Below are positions 10,256-21,463 of a DNA stretch of 64,000 nt, piece after piece. The notes below the pieces were generated by a model that was not told the DNA's origin, ran no database searches, and saw only the letters and a program-made list of their open reading frames with translations. Each line of letters starts with the position of its first letter. The first letter of the stretch is position 1. The translations under genes were made by a program, and so were the position numbers. This stretch comes from Poronia punctata (lineage: Eukaryota; Ascomycota; Sordariomycetes; Xylariales; Xylariaceae): the NCBI GenBank assembly GCA_022579005.1, contig MU401545.1:79236-143235 (forward strand). Reading direction: 5' to 3'.

Positions 10256-12755
10256 TTAAATAGGTAAAGACTTCTTGATCGGTTGCGGTACCGGGTTTCC
10301 GTTTAGCATGACTTTCTCGCGACCTGTAGATTTGGTACTAAGGTTGCGAATCTTCTCCAGGAGATGGCTATAAAGAGAACGGGTTAGATATCATGTCTTC
10401 AATGGCGCTCAACTCGTTCAGCAAAGGAGAGAGCTCCGTCATGCCCACATAACAAAACAAGATTGAGGGGTGCAAAAGGGGCATGAAAAGCATACCTGAC
10501 AGGCATGTGTCCTTTGGTACCCTCCTGAAGAGCAATGTTCTCTCGGTCCAAAGCCATTCGTTCCGCCACGTCGTTGGCTTCCTTTTCATGTTGTTCCAAA
10601 TGAGTGACGACAAGTTTCTGTCCTTCCTCTTCATTGGCAAGCCGTACGACGTAGCCACAGTCCGGTTCTTTGCAAACCCACGTCTCATTGGGGCCACGGG
10701 GTTGAGTCCCGGGGGGATGAGTCGACGGCAATCGTTCGGTGCGTAGTGTAAATTGTGCTACCGCTTCGTCTTTTGGCTTTCCGAAGATTTCGTTTTCGCT
10801 GAGTGTCCTCTCGCCTTTAGCTGGGTTCTCGTCACTAATGCTCTCATCCCCATCCGCCTCATCGTCGTCGTTGACATCTTCGCCAGAGAAATAATGCGAC
10901 TTTTTAGCCTTCTTCTTCAATATCCCGCGCTCATCAATGTCTACATCCTCTTCAGAGTTGTCTTCATGTCGTGGTCGCTTTTTACCCCCTGTGGATGGCC
11001 GCAATCCAGACGTTTTGCCACTCGGCCGACCTCTGTTGGGCGTCTGTTTCCCGGCATATTGGTTCACTTGCCTGTGTGCGCTTTCTCCAGCCGCTTTCTC
11101 GGCCGGGGTCTGGCCAACCCTCGTCGACTTTTTGACCCGTCTGACAATATGTTTGATGTCTTTTTCCGACACATGTTCAAATGTCGGCTTTGACTCGGCC
11201 ACCACCTTGGCATATTGGTATAGCTCCGTGTCGTGCCACTCCGGCCCTAACTGTTCCACAAAGTCCCGAGCATAGTAGACGAATATTTCTTGGACCGCGG
11301 CGTAGTTAATATTGCATTCGTAGTACAACTTTCCCCACCAGCTCTTGGCACTTATTTCATGCAATGCCTTCTTCTGTTTTCCTTTCTGTATGTCTTCTAG
11401 GTACTGTCTGCGAGCATCTTGCAGAGCTTCGATCAAGACGGTGACAGAGTTCTGCCTATCGTCAGCTGTACCCGGATTTGGAACCAGGCCATCGTTACGA
11501 GGTTGGGAACGAGGATCTCGAGATTTCTTGGACATGACAGGCTGTCTTTCGGGCGGATCGGTCATGGTTACATCGGTGTCTCGGGCAATCGTAGGTATAG
11601 TCGTAGGTCTGTTCGGCCTTGCTAATTTTGAACTCCGAGGTGCCTGGCTCTGACTTGTTGACCCAGTGGCCATCTCCGTAGGTACAATACTCCTTGGTCG
11701 TCCTCTGCCTCTTTTCTTCTCGCCTGTCTCAACAGAGGCAGACTTGTCGTAGATAAAAGTATGAGCTTGGAGTGGGCAAGGCTGAGTATTGGCTTCTAAC
11801 ATCACTTGAGGGTTCTTATCCCTAAGTTTCTGCGCCACGTCCTGGAGGTTGTCAATATTGTGTACGTGGCATACATGTCGGATGGGAGTTGGCTGACCGG
11901 GAACTTATTTGCCAGATAACTATGCACGCCAGTGTCCTTTGGGAAGTGGGATAAAAGGAAGATGGCTTGCTCATGAAGCCGCTCGTAAGCTTCAGCCAGA
12001 ACTATTCCATCACCAACGCGTAACGCATACTGTAAAACATTTTGTCAGTTTCGACTGATTCTAGCTCGTAATGTTGGATAAATGCCATGCAATATGGTAC
12101 TTCTTGCCCACGTACTTGAAATAGCAGCTCGTCCATATCCAGGTTGACATCGGCAAATGTTGCTCTCTTCTTCTTTTTTGATCTTTGTAATCTCTCGAGC
12201 GCTTCTTCATACTGGTCCAAAAAGGAGTAATGAAGGCAAACGCCTCGAAACATTGTCTCGCATATCGATTGGTAGGCCTTGGAAGGGGAAAGCTCGAACC
12301 ACCCTGCTGCACCACTGGCCCAGATGACCGGCACGGAGAGACTGTCATCTTTAGCACCTACAGAGAAAGCGTTTGACGGCTCAATCTGGATCCAAACTGA
12401 TTTTTTCCTCATATCTCGATGAACGACTGTCAAAATGTCAGCAAAGTACAGGATAGCATGGTGGAGTGACGGCGGTTCGGGGAGGCGCACGGTATTTTTC
12501 ATTATCCTTTTCAATCTCCAGCCTTCCCCGAATGATAAAGGGACCATCCAGATCGACGTGCAGTTGGTTCACCAAGCTGCCATCGCGGCGGTGTACAGAG
12601 GCGTCTGAGAGGAGGAAGCAGGGCCAATCGTCAGAATGCGTGCTGGGGGTAACTGGTTTAAGGACGGAGGATTCTTGGTAGTGTCGGACGTCAACAACTT
12701 CACCGGTGCTACCGGTGGATGAGACGGAGACACCCCGCTGGCGCCGTTCAACCAT
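10256..12755 (-). CDS. RFTS (DNMT1-RFD)-type chromatin protein with AT-hook and C2H2-like finger
   Basis: Exons (minus): 12755-12491, 12426-12116, 12029-11898, 11841-10496, 10367-10256; 2166 nt, 721 residues. Residues about 25-235 resemble the replication-foci-targeting (RFTS/DNMT1-RFD) fold: the start has DWPCFLLSDA and GPFIIRGRLE, and later come AGWFELSPSKAY and HYSFLDQYEEAL. A basic AT-hook-like KKRGRGRPR follows at 278-286. A Ser/Glu/Lys-rich, nuclear-signal-bearing middle comes next, then Cys626-x4-Cys631-x18-His650-x3-His654. Known relatives with an RFTS domain outside Dnmt1 are fission-yeast Raf2 and Neurospora DIM-7, parts of the H3K9 methylation machinery; a role in heterochromatin is inference. 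Introns have CTGAC or TTGAC branch motifs. The third intron (56 nt, donor GTCAGC) is the weakest; the alternative would be a one-base frameshift near 11899-11901. Confidence 0.75.
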
Positions 12756-13703
12756 GATGGCGGAGTATAGGTAGGGTCGGGGTCGGGGGTCGGGCCGGGA
12801 GAGGTGGGGTCCTTGTCGGCAAGGAATCAATAGAGTGCAGGGCGCCGGTGTAATGCGAGGCTAAAAAAGTAAAATGCGCGTACTCGATATTGTGTCAAGT
12901 TTTAATGGTAACAAAGGCCGGCAAATGAATATAAGGGCATCTCTATAATGCCAAAAGGTGATGATATGCCTGAAGAACAACTAAGGATGGTTATTAAAAC
13001 AAACAACGCGTGCTCTTCTTGCAATTGGTGAATGGTAGGTTGTAGGGAGCAGCGGGCAGTATCCTTGATGTGTCTTTCAATGTTGAAACGCGACGCATCT
13101 GCACGCGACGATGACGATAAAGTGCAATTGGGTACTTCCACTTTAACCCCAAGTAAGGGAATGCGGGGGTTATGCTGTTACTTGTACTCGTAGGTTATAG
13201 GTACTGCCTACAACGCCACTACAGCGTGCAAGAGGAGTATGGCATGTACAGCTCCCATGCGAGGTACTGCAGCACAAGGTAGCCTGTTCAGAAGCGTAGA
13301 GCAGATTACAGTCCATGACAACTGTATCAGTACCTCGGAAAGACCGCTACCAAGTCTTCTCATCCTTGGCAGTACTTTGCATACTTATCGATTAGGAATT
13401 CATACAGTCAAGATACCAAGCCTTTGCAAGTGGGGGACTTTTGCGCATACATGATACGGACACTAATAATAGGAAACCTTGCTAGTCTATGTACATTCTT
13501 GCTAGCGGGCTTCTCTTTTTTTTTTTTTTTTTTTTTTGCGATAATGTTTTCAAGTTCTTATTGATGGGGGAATTCTCGATTCCTGTCTGCCTGTCCCAGT
13601 CCAATTATTCTCTCTTTTCTTGCTCCGGACTTTATTTTATGCATTTGTCCTATGATTATTCCCTAATCGCATTTACCACACTGGGTCTCTGCCCTCTTAG
13701 CGA
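12756..13703. other. Divergent promoter region
   Basis: About 950 bp between the RFTS-type gene (-) and the Pus4-like gene (+). It contains a T run of about 20 near 13509-13528 and a TACTCGTA motif near 13185. No gene is supported. Confidence 0.6.
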
Positions 13704-13727
13704 ATGAAAGCCGGTAGATTCTTCAGA

Positions 13728-15155
13728 ATGGCAGCTGCATCTGCTCCCGTCTTGGACGGTGTCTTTGGTATGCTCGCACCTTGCTCTTCAGCCCACCTCT
13801 ATTACAATGTCATATAATCAATTTAGGTCATTGTCTTTTCAACTGACTTGCGGGATGTTTTAGGCATAAACAAGCCAATAGGCATGAGCTCCGCCCAAGT
13901 GATTCGCGATTGTCAGCACCATTTCAATCCCTCAGCCCTCTTCAAACCGATGATAGAGCAAGAAGCTGCCTTGAGGTCGCAAGAATCTAATAATAAGAAG
14001 AAGAGGCGCGGCTATGGCAAGCGGGATCTACGAGTCAAGATGGGCCACGGTGGCACCTTGGATCCTCTAGCCACAGGAGTGCTGATTTTGGGTGTGGGCA
14101 AGGGCACCAAATCACTACAATCCTTCCTTGATTGCACCAAGACCTACGAGACTGTGGTTCTCTTTGGCGCCAGCACTGATACCTACGACCGAGTGGGGAA
14201 GATCCTGAAGAAAACAGCTTATGATCATATCACTCGTCCCATGGTCGAGGAGGCTCTCAATTCCTTCCGCGGAAAATTCCAACAGATGCCTCCCCTCTAT
14301 TCCGCTCTCAAGATGGAAGGAAAACCGCTATACGAATATGCGCGCGAGGGCAAGCCGATACCGCGGGAGATTGCCACTAGAGAGGTGGAAGTGACGGAAC
14401 TGGAGATGGTAGAATGGTACGAGCCAGGAACGCACTCCCATCGCTGGCCTAAAGAGGAGGCCACGAATTTCGAGCGAAGCTTTGCCGAGCAAGTCTGGAA
14501 GGTAGAGAAGGACCAAATGGTGAACAAGAAGCTCACGCCGGAGGAGGAGGAAGCGGACACGAAAGCCCGGACCGAGCATGAGAGCTTCAAGAGAAAGGCT
14601 GATGAAAAAGTCGACGCTCTCGTCTACGATAAACAAAACAAGCGCAAGAAGGCAAATGTCCAGAAAGAGGTTCCGATGATGTCGGGCGCATTAGGTGACA
14701 AGCCACCTGCTGCTCCTAGACCTGGCAAAGGATCGAACCTCATCCCTGAAACCCCAGACACGGATTCCTCTCCACCCTGGGATGACAAAGGACCTCCTGC
14801 TGCAAGAATCCGTATGACTGTTACGTCGGGCTTCTACGTTCGTAGCTTTTGCCACGACTTGGGAACTAAAGTTGCTTCGTCTGCTGTGATGGCCGAGCTT
14901 TGTAGAAGTCGACAGGGGGACTTCGTCTTGGGGACCTCCAACTGCCTCGAATTCTCCGAACTGGCTAAAGGCGAGGATGTCTGGGCGCCAAAAATAAAAG
15001 CCATGTTAGAGCAATGGAACAGCAAGGGGCAAACGACACCGGCTAAACCAGCTGTGCGAGCTAAACAGAACATATCACCCTCGGCAGTCGAAAGTTCCGA
15101 AACTCCCGCAACTGAAGCGGTTGTTGACGGCGAGAAAGAAAGTGTCGCGGCGTAA
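13728..15155 (+). CDS. PUS4: tRNA pseudouridine-55 synthase, TruB/Pus4 family
   Basis: Exons 13728-13767 and 13864-15155 give 443 residues. The intron (96 nt) uses GTATGC, an AACTGAC branch and TTTTAG, and rebuilds VFGINKPIGMSSAQVIRDCQ. The catalytic motif GGTLDPLATG is present with Asp80. Other TruB blocks: CTKTYETVVLFGASTDTYD, QMPPLYSALKMEGKPLYEYA and, late, SGFYVRSFCHDLG. Compared with bacterial TruB there is a basic insert after the first block and a long charged insert (about 190-300), as in fungal Pus4. The family isomerises U55 in the T-loop of cytosolic and mitochondrial tRNAs. A second in-frame ATG at 13704 adds MKAGRFFR, a basic extension that could help mitochondrial import (451 residues). 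The tail after about residue 400 is low complexity. Confidence 0.92.
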
Positions 15156-15802
15156 CTGCCGTTTTTGCATCAAGAAAGAAAGGAAATATGGCCAAGTCGG
15201 TACTGAATCGCAATTCCAGAGGCTATGCCAAAAGCAAATACACCGAGATGGACGAAAGCAAATTTAGCCATTATATACAGCTGGAACGCTTATATAATGT
15301 CTTGCCCCGTCTATGTGTCGGTACCGATACAGAAAACAGGAGCCTTGGCTCCTAAACCACAGCCGTCGTAAGATGCGTGGCATTCACGGAGGGGCTTCAA
15401 TCTACCCGGCGAGCGACCGACAAAGTCGACCGGGATGGATGAAGTGACCGCTCATGCAAGGCGTTGGCAGCAAGAAAGGAAGAAGAAGCTGTTTTTTTTT
15501 AACAATCGCATCAGCGAGGCGTTCAAGAGATTTCATCATGGTACATAAGTCGGGCATTTCGAGCGTACGAGGAGGCCCTTAAAATCCGCTATATTCCGTA
15601 CCTTTACTAGGTTGGAGGGGTATATGCGCAATACAGTCGAGATGGTGTATATAAATATATAAATCACAAACCGTCTTCCACTTAGATGCTACAATGGCCC
15701 AATATGTGTCGTCCTGTTGTATATACAGGCCTAGCCTCGCCATCCCCGGCGTTCCGGACTCATTAGCATTATTACATATCTACCTCAGGTATATATACCA
15801 CT
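15156..15802. other. Convergent intergenic region
   Basis: A 650-bp spacer between the 3' ends of the Pus4-like gene (+) and the FAD oxidoreductase (-). AT-rich stretches such as TATATAAATATATAAAT near 15648-15664 could serve 3'-end formation. No gene is supported. Confidence 0.55.
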
Positions 15803-17350
15803 TCACTCCGCAGGCAAAGACAACACAAACTCCTCAAGGGACTTGGGCAACAGCATATCGCGCACCGTCGCCATCCGCTCTTCACTCGGCTTCCATGCCT
15901 CGGGCAATTCCACCCCGCCCTCTTTCCCCAGCATCATCTCCGCAACCGCGACACCGCATCTCGGCGCAACAGGCATGCCATGACCCGTGAAGCCCGCACA
16001 AACCCACAACCCATCCGTATCCGTCTCGGGAAGCAAAGCAGAAGGCACGCTACCGACCCACGGCTGCGCATCCCGCGAATACCCCATGATGCCCGTCCAC
16101 TCGTACGTCGACCTCAAAGTCTCGTGCTCGGGCCTATCAGCCGGCAACAATTTCAGCGCGCCGGCAAGACTGCGATGTAGCGCAACGCTGATGTCCGGGT
16201 TCACTTCATCGTCGCGAGAAATACCTTCCTCGCCAGCCGGGACCACGTGTCTTTCCCCGCCTAATATCAAACTCCTGTCCGCGATTGGATTCCCCACTTG
16301 CGTACCCTCATCCTCGGGTCCTCGATGCACGAGGTATTGATCCCCCCCCGTCTCCGTAGTCCACACATAACTATGCGGAAGCTGCACGCTTCCCTCGGGA
16401 GGTTGGAGAGCGCATACTTGGCCTCGCACGGGGACTATGATGTCCGTCAGACCCGGGAGGAGATATGACGTATACGCGTTCGTGGCGAGGAGGACTTGTT
16501 TTGCGCGGACGATACCGCGCGGTGTGGAAACTGTCCAATCTCCATCTTTATCTTTGTCGAGACCCGTAACGGGCGTGTTGGTCTGTAAATTGAACCATCC
16601 CCTTTCCCTTTCCCTTTTCCCACCCCCCTCAAGAATAAGCTTTTCCAAAATCCAAGCAACCAATTTATAAGGCCATAACTTGGCCGCAAAAGGTTGAAAC
16701 ACGGCCCCTATTGCCTCGGGGGCAAATTCAACTTCTCCTTCTCCTTCTTCCCCTACTAGATAGGCCTTATCTCTGAGATCAGCATGGCGCTGTAGACGCG
16801 CTATTTGCTTCTTGGCGGCGGCAAGGATGGTGGGGGAATAGATGGGATGCATCCCGCCTACCACGTGCCAGTCACATGGGACGGCGTTTTTTGTGACGAG
16901 GTCGTTGACGAGGTTGAATGTGGAGAGCTCGAATCGTGCCGTTTCGGCCGAGCTGTTCCATATCGCGGGTTGGCAGTGGCCGCCGTTCTAAGATTTTATT
17001 ATTATTATTATTAGTAGTGATGAATAACAACTTTTTGTTTGCGTACAATAGGCATGCATGATTAGAGGAGAGAGAAAGAATGAAAGGGGGGGAACGAAAC
17101 TTACACGCCCCGTAGCACCCCAACAAGCCTCCCTCGCCTCGAGTAACAGTACATCTCTCCCTCCCGCTTCTACTAGTTCCCTGGCGGCAAACGTGCCGCT
17201 GATACCACTTCCGACAACGACGACATCTGCAGTGGACGGGAGATGTTCGGTTGTCCTATGGTTTAATAGGATTTTGGAGGGGTCCCGGTGCCAGTATGAA
17301 TGTGTGCTGTTGGGTGTTGGTAGTTCTGCCCTGTTCTTGTTGTCCGTCAT
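15803..17350 (-). CDS. FAD-dependent oxidoreductase, DAO family
   Basis: Exons (minus) 17350-17105 and 16987-15803 give 476 residues. The intron (donor GTAAGT, acceptor TCTTAG) contains an (ATT)n run and joins WGATGR to NGGHCQP, an arrangement typical of this family. The Rossmann dinucleotide motif VVVVGSGISG (Gly47, 49, 52) and the acidic end of strand 2 (LLLEARE, Glu71) are present, and the C-terminal FAD block ends WVCAGFTGHGMPVAP. The DAO superfamily oxidises amino acids, glycine derivatives or polyamine conjugates. The closest type by eye is the bacterial PuuB-like/fungal 'FAD dependent oxidoreductase' group. No signal peptide or C-terminal peroxisomal SKL is seen (it ends LSLPAE), so a cytosolic enzyme is likely. 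The substrate is unknown. Confidence 0.9.
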
Positions 17351-18761
17351 GGCTAGAAATACCTACCTAAGGTACTTAGCTAATCTAGCTTTTCTTTCAA
17401 CTATCCCTAAGAAATTATTATGTTTTTAAAATGTTTGTAAATTTCGCAAAGATAAGATACATATACGCAAATAAAAATCAACGGCCGCAAAAGGTCCTTA
17501 TAAAAGTAGACGTTCTATCTGTAGGCCGGCCACGGGATTCCCCGCACGTGCCGGTGGAGCGTCATGAGGTACTGTATGTACTATGTATGGTACCTGAAGT
17601 TAACCTACAGTACTTACACAGAACCCATAAGCGGCCATGCCATGCGCAAAAAGACCGGCCTGCAATAAGACAATAAATAAATAATTCTACCAATATACTA
17701 CACATATACTCATCGTCAAAATATTTGGCCCCAAGCATACCGCGTGCCGTGATTTCATTTTATATACTAGGTTAGAAGCTAGAACAGAGAAACATTCACG
17801 AATGCTACATCCAACTGATAACCTCTCTATCATCTGATACAACTAACAGTAGAAGGAGGACACTCGATCGCATGCGGCATGACCCCCCCCCCCCGATCCG
17901 CGAGACACTGTTGTCCAGTATTTCTTCGACTTTACATGGGCAGAGCAAGTGGCCATATCACGGCTTATCATCATGCACACCGGCCATAAAGCATTTTTGT
18001 ATCCACTCTCCCACCTTCTCTCATGCAGGATTGTCCAGTTCCTAGCCAGTCACTGCCAGTCCCTTGGCCTCGAACGTCGCAAAACAACAACAATACCCCA
18101 AGTCGGCGACAAGTGAGAAACCAAAATATGCATCTCTGGCCATTTAAAATAAAAATGAATAAAACCCCCCACAAAAACAGAAATCTTAAATAATAACTAC
18201 CCCTTGAATCACTTACGACGTCACATTCTATACCTACAAGCTAACGCCTAAACAAACGCCGGTATGGCTAACACGCACGTATGATTCCTGTAGAAATTAT
18301 GAAACGCTCCTGATGATATATATATACTTGGGCGAGGAAAACTATATAATCAGGCAAATGTCCGCCTATAACCATAATTGTAATCATCCATTTGCCGCGC
18401 GGAAATATGAGACTCTCGTTAGTACTCCGGGACGCCGATGCTCATGGAAAAATGACAATGCGACGCTACCCTATAGAACGTTCCAGACCGTTCATTTCAT
18501 GGAATGCTTGTAAATGCGATACCAAAGCACAAACCCCCTTGCGCCACATGTAAACAGACCCCGTGGTAGTGAGAATAACCCGACTAAAACTCCGTGCTTT
18601 TGTGATGCGCCTACGAACCTTTCCGACCGCTATTGGTCATAAATCACCATCTTTACCCTCCCTGGCACTGGTACCGGGTCTTGACGACTTTTGTCGCCTC
18701 TCGCTCGCCGAAGGGGTATTTCCGCGTGCAATGGCAGCCTAAGGATGTTTCCATCGCATTT
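17351..18761. other. Intergenic region, no supported gene
   Basis: About 1.4 kb between the oxidoreductase start and the 3' end of the ubiquitin protease. AT-rich, with a C run near 17883-17894. Only short unconvincing ORFs occur. Confidence 0.55.
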
Positions 18762-21463
18762 CTATTGCATGGCGCATACCCGTTCTGGTTCCTCGGCATC
18801 CTTTGGTTTACCCATGCCAAAACGTGGCTTGGACTTGCCCTTTCTGTGGCTCACGTCGCTCTCCTTAGCCTTGGAGTTTTCATGGGGAGACTGTTCTAGC
18901 TCCTCCACTTCTGAAAATCCGTTGACTGCGGCTAACTCATCTTCGTGACCCTGCGTCCCTTGTGCTGCGTCTCGCAATGGTTCTCGGGAAGATTTACGGA
19001 GACCGAGCTTTGACATCGTATGGCCAATACGAGTTTCTCCGGCTTGACTGTGAGGTCGGCTCCTACTAGTGGGCTTGAACATCGCAGCAGCACGGCTAAG
19101 CCTCTGCGCAGTTGTCTCCTCGCCCAGTCCAGCGTTTAGGGCGTGACCGTTAGACTTTCTGTCTGAGTTGATTGGCGTCATGTCGCCGTATGCGATGCTG
19201 GCTCGCCTAGAGGTCGCCAGAAATCCCTCGTCGTCAGTGAAGCTAGGGCGCGTTGGTCGCTCCACGTCGACTGAGAAACGGACACTTGGAGCTGCCGAGG
19301 GGATACCGCTCGAGGTACCAAAGTAACTGCTGGTTTTCCGGGATACAGTTTCAAAGCTCTCATTCCCAACCGAGTCTGTCTTAACCACCACGGGAGCCCT
19401 ATCAACGTACGCCGGAGGACTTGGCTCTGCACCTCCCAGTGCACTTGCCGTGGCAACGAGGGGAACAATCTGGTAGAATAGGAGATATGGCATTTCTTCC
19501 TTCAAAGCTTCTTTGATGTCCTCGACGAGAACGACTCGCTCGGGTGCCAGGTCATCAAACTTGGCCCATTGTGCCTCCTCATAGTCGGGAGGAGGATCTG
19601 TCGCGTGTCGACGATTGTAGGTTAGCAGTTTGGGCGCTATCCGAGAGAAGGCGACGTAATGGCCCGAATGTAGCGAGTCGCCGCGGTGGCAGACCACCGA
19701 CTGCAATTCTAGCTTGTACTCGGTATTCAGGCCGTCTTCTTCTACATGTCTATCGTCGATAATGAAGTGCGGTAGTCTGAGACTCTCGGGGATGTCAATA
19801 TACGTATTTTGACGCTTCATATTCCCGTAATTATCCATCATGTATCGTTTCAGGCATATTCCGACTACAGGCCGTTGATTGAAGTGCCTCGCAACTTCCG
19901 AGTCACTCTGCGGCTCGATACTTTCTGACGAGTGCCATGCTGCCAGAGGTTAGCAGGTAATGTATTCCAAGAGGATGAACATACGACTCACGAATTAACT
20001 TAAAGAACTGCCAAGCGGGGATCGTGACAGCTTTGACAGCCGACGCCCTCCTTTTCGCTCTCTGGAATAAGCCTGCCGTATCCACATCTGAAGGTTTCTC
20101 TCGCTTGTCCAGGACTACTCTACGGATAATGCTGTCAGTCCGGCTGCGTTGGGGCCGCCGGAGCGACTCCGGATCCCGCCCTGTTTCATTTGCATTGAAA
20201 TCAGGCTTTGACTGCCGTACAATGTCGTGGTGCCCATCGGGAAGAGATGTCGACGGGGTAAGGTCTTCGACTTCTTCGCTGACAATGCGGATCGTACTTT
20301 TAGGCGTGCTTGGACCATCAGACTCTTTAAGCTCATTACTCCCGTTCGGCGTTAAAGGTACATCGAATCTGTCCATGGCCCTTTTCTCGTCAGATCCTTC
20401 CCGAAGCACATCAACTCTTGAGTTGAAATACTCTTCGAGGCAGTCTTCCAGCTTTATCCCTTTTCCCTCTACGTCGGCTGGAACGGCAAGATTCAACAGT
20501 CGCTCGTATACGACTTTGTGATCAGCATCGTCATTCTTTCCGTGGTGAAACAGGTCAGCTTGCAGTGTCAGCAAGGGAAGCTGGAGTTTGTCAGTAATGA
20601 AAGCGAATGCTTCCGACGTATCCTGTTGTTCCAGATATTGTGCCTCTTTCCAGCCACAATCGGCCAACGCGGCTTGAAGCTGTTCCGTCTACGACAAGTC
20701 AGGACTCTGCGATTGTGTGTTGCATTTGTAAGGAGTAACACACCATTTCCGTGTCGATGAGCTTGCCACTCCTCAGCATGTTCACCCAGAGACGTAAAAG
20801 GACGGCGAGCCTGGACCGAGGTTCGTCATCGTCCAAGTCGGCTTCCAGCATACACTCAAACGCATCAAGTTTGGCAAACATGGCGAAGAGTAAGGCGTCG
20901 AGATAGCAGGTTACGTTGCCTCTGTTCTCAGCCCCGAGCATATGCACTGCCGGATCGTAAGCAACAATATTCCCCTGAATCGCGTCTTCTTGCATGGTGA
21001 GGATTTCGATCGCTCTGTCAACGTCCATAGACGAATATCTAGAGTTTAGAGCGTATCGAATGTACTCGTCTCGTAAACCAGGCAGGTCGATGTTGAGGCT
21101 GGCTATCCTCTGTCGAACATCTTCGACCTATTCTCCCTTGTTAGGTCGATTCTTACGTATTGAGTAGGGACTGGGTGTACAACCTTGGCAGCCTCCCTCT
21201 CTTGTCGCGTCGCTTCATCTTCTTCTTTTGTCTGCCTTGCGGCGTCAGATTTGAACAAAGAGAAGATCCAGTGGTCGGAGGCTGTCGGTCGATGCTACAA
21301 GAGAAGTATATATGTTAGTATGTGGTACGAGGGCAAGGCGGTAATGAACTCTCCCCTTGCCAGTTAGGCTTACCTTTTGGGTGCCTTCGGATGACCGATC
21401 GCGACGGTGGCTTAACTTATCCCGCCGCCCAAGGAATTTCTTTGGTATACTATTTGTCTTCAT
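18762..21463 (-). CDS. Ubiquitin-specific protease (USP/UBP, C19) with a C-terminal CaaX-like motif
   Basis: Exons (minus): 21463-21374, 21294-21181, 21127-20744, 20688-19992, 19939-18762; 2463 nt, 820 residues. The Cys box is NRGNVTCYLDALLFAMF (Cys142). The His box is GDSLHSGHYVAFSR (His522), preceded by RPVVGICLKRY and followed by WAKFDDLAPERV with the acidic residue. All three catalytic elements are present, so it is probably an active deubiquitinase. A long Ser/Thr/Pro-rich insert separates the two halves (about 250-400), and the C-terminal 200 residues are basic and disordered. The last residues are KDAEEPERVCAMQ, a CaaX pattern. The donor of the second intron is ambiguous by three bases (GTTGTA or GTACAC), changing one Val. 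No DUSP or UBL domain is seen. The substrate is unknown. Confidence 0.9.

Noticed and set aside
12002..12547. Apparent frameshift between the RFTS ORFs, joined at an A5 run, with a continuation (TVRLPEPPSLHH) that looks like protein.
   Set aside because: A 64-nt intron at 12427-12490 (GTGCGC donor, GCTGAC branch, TTTTGACAG acceptor) restores the frame exactly and gives the expected family sequence KYLVHRDMRKKSVW, so no frameshift is needed.
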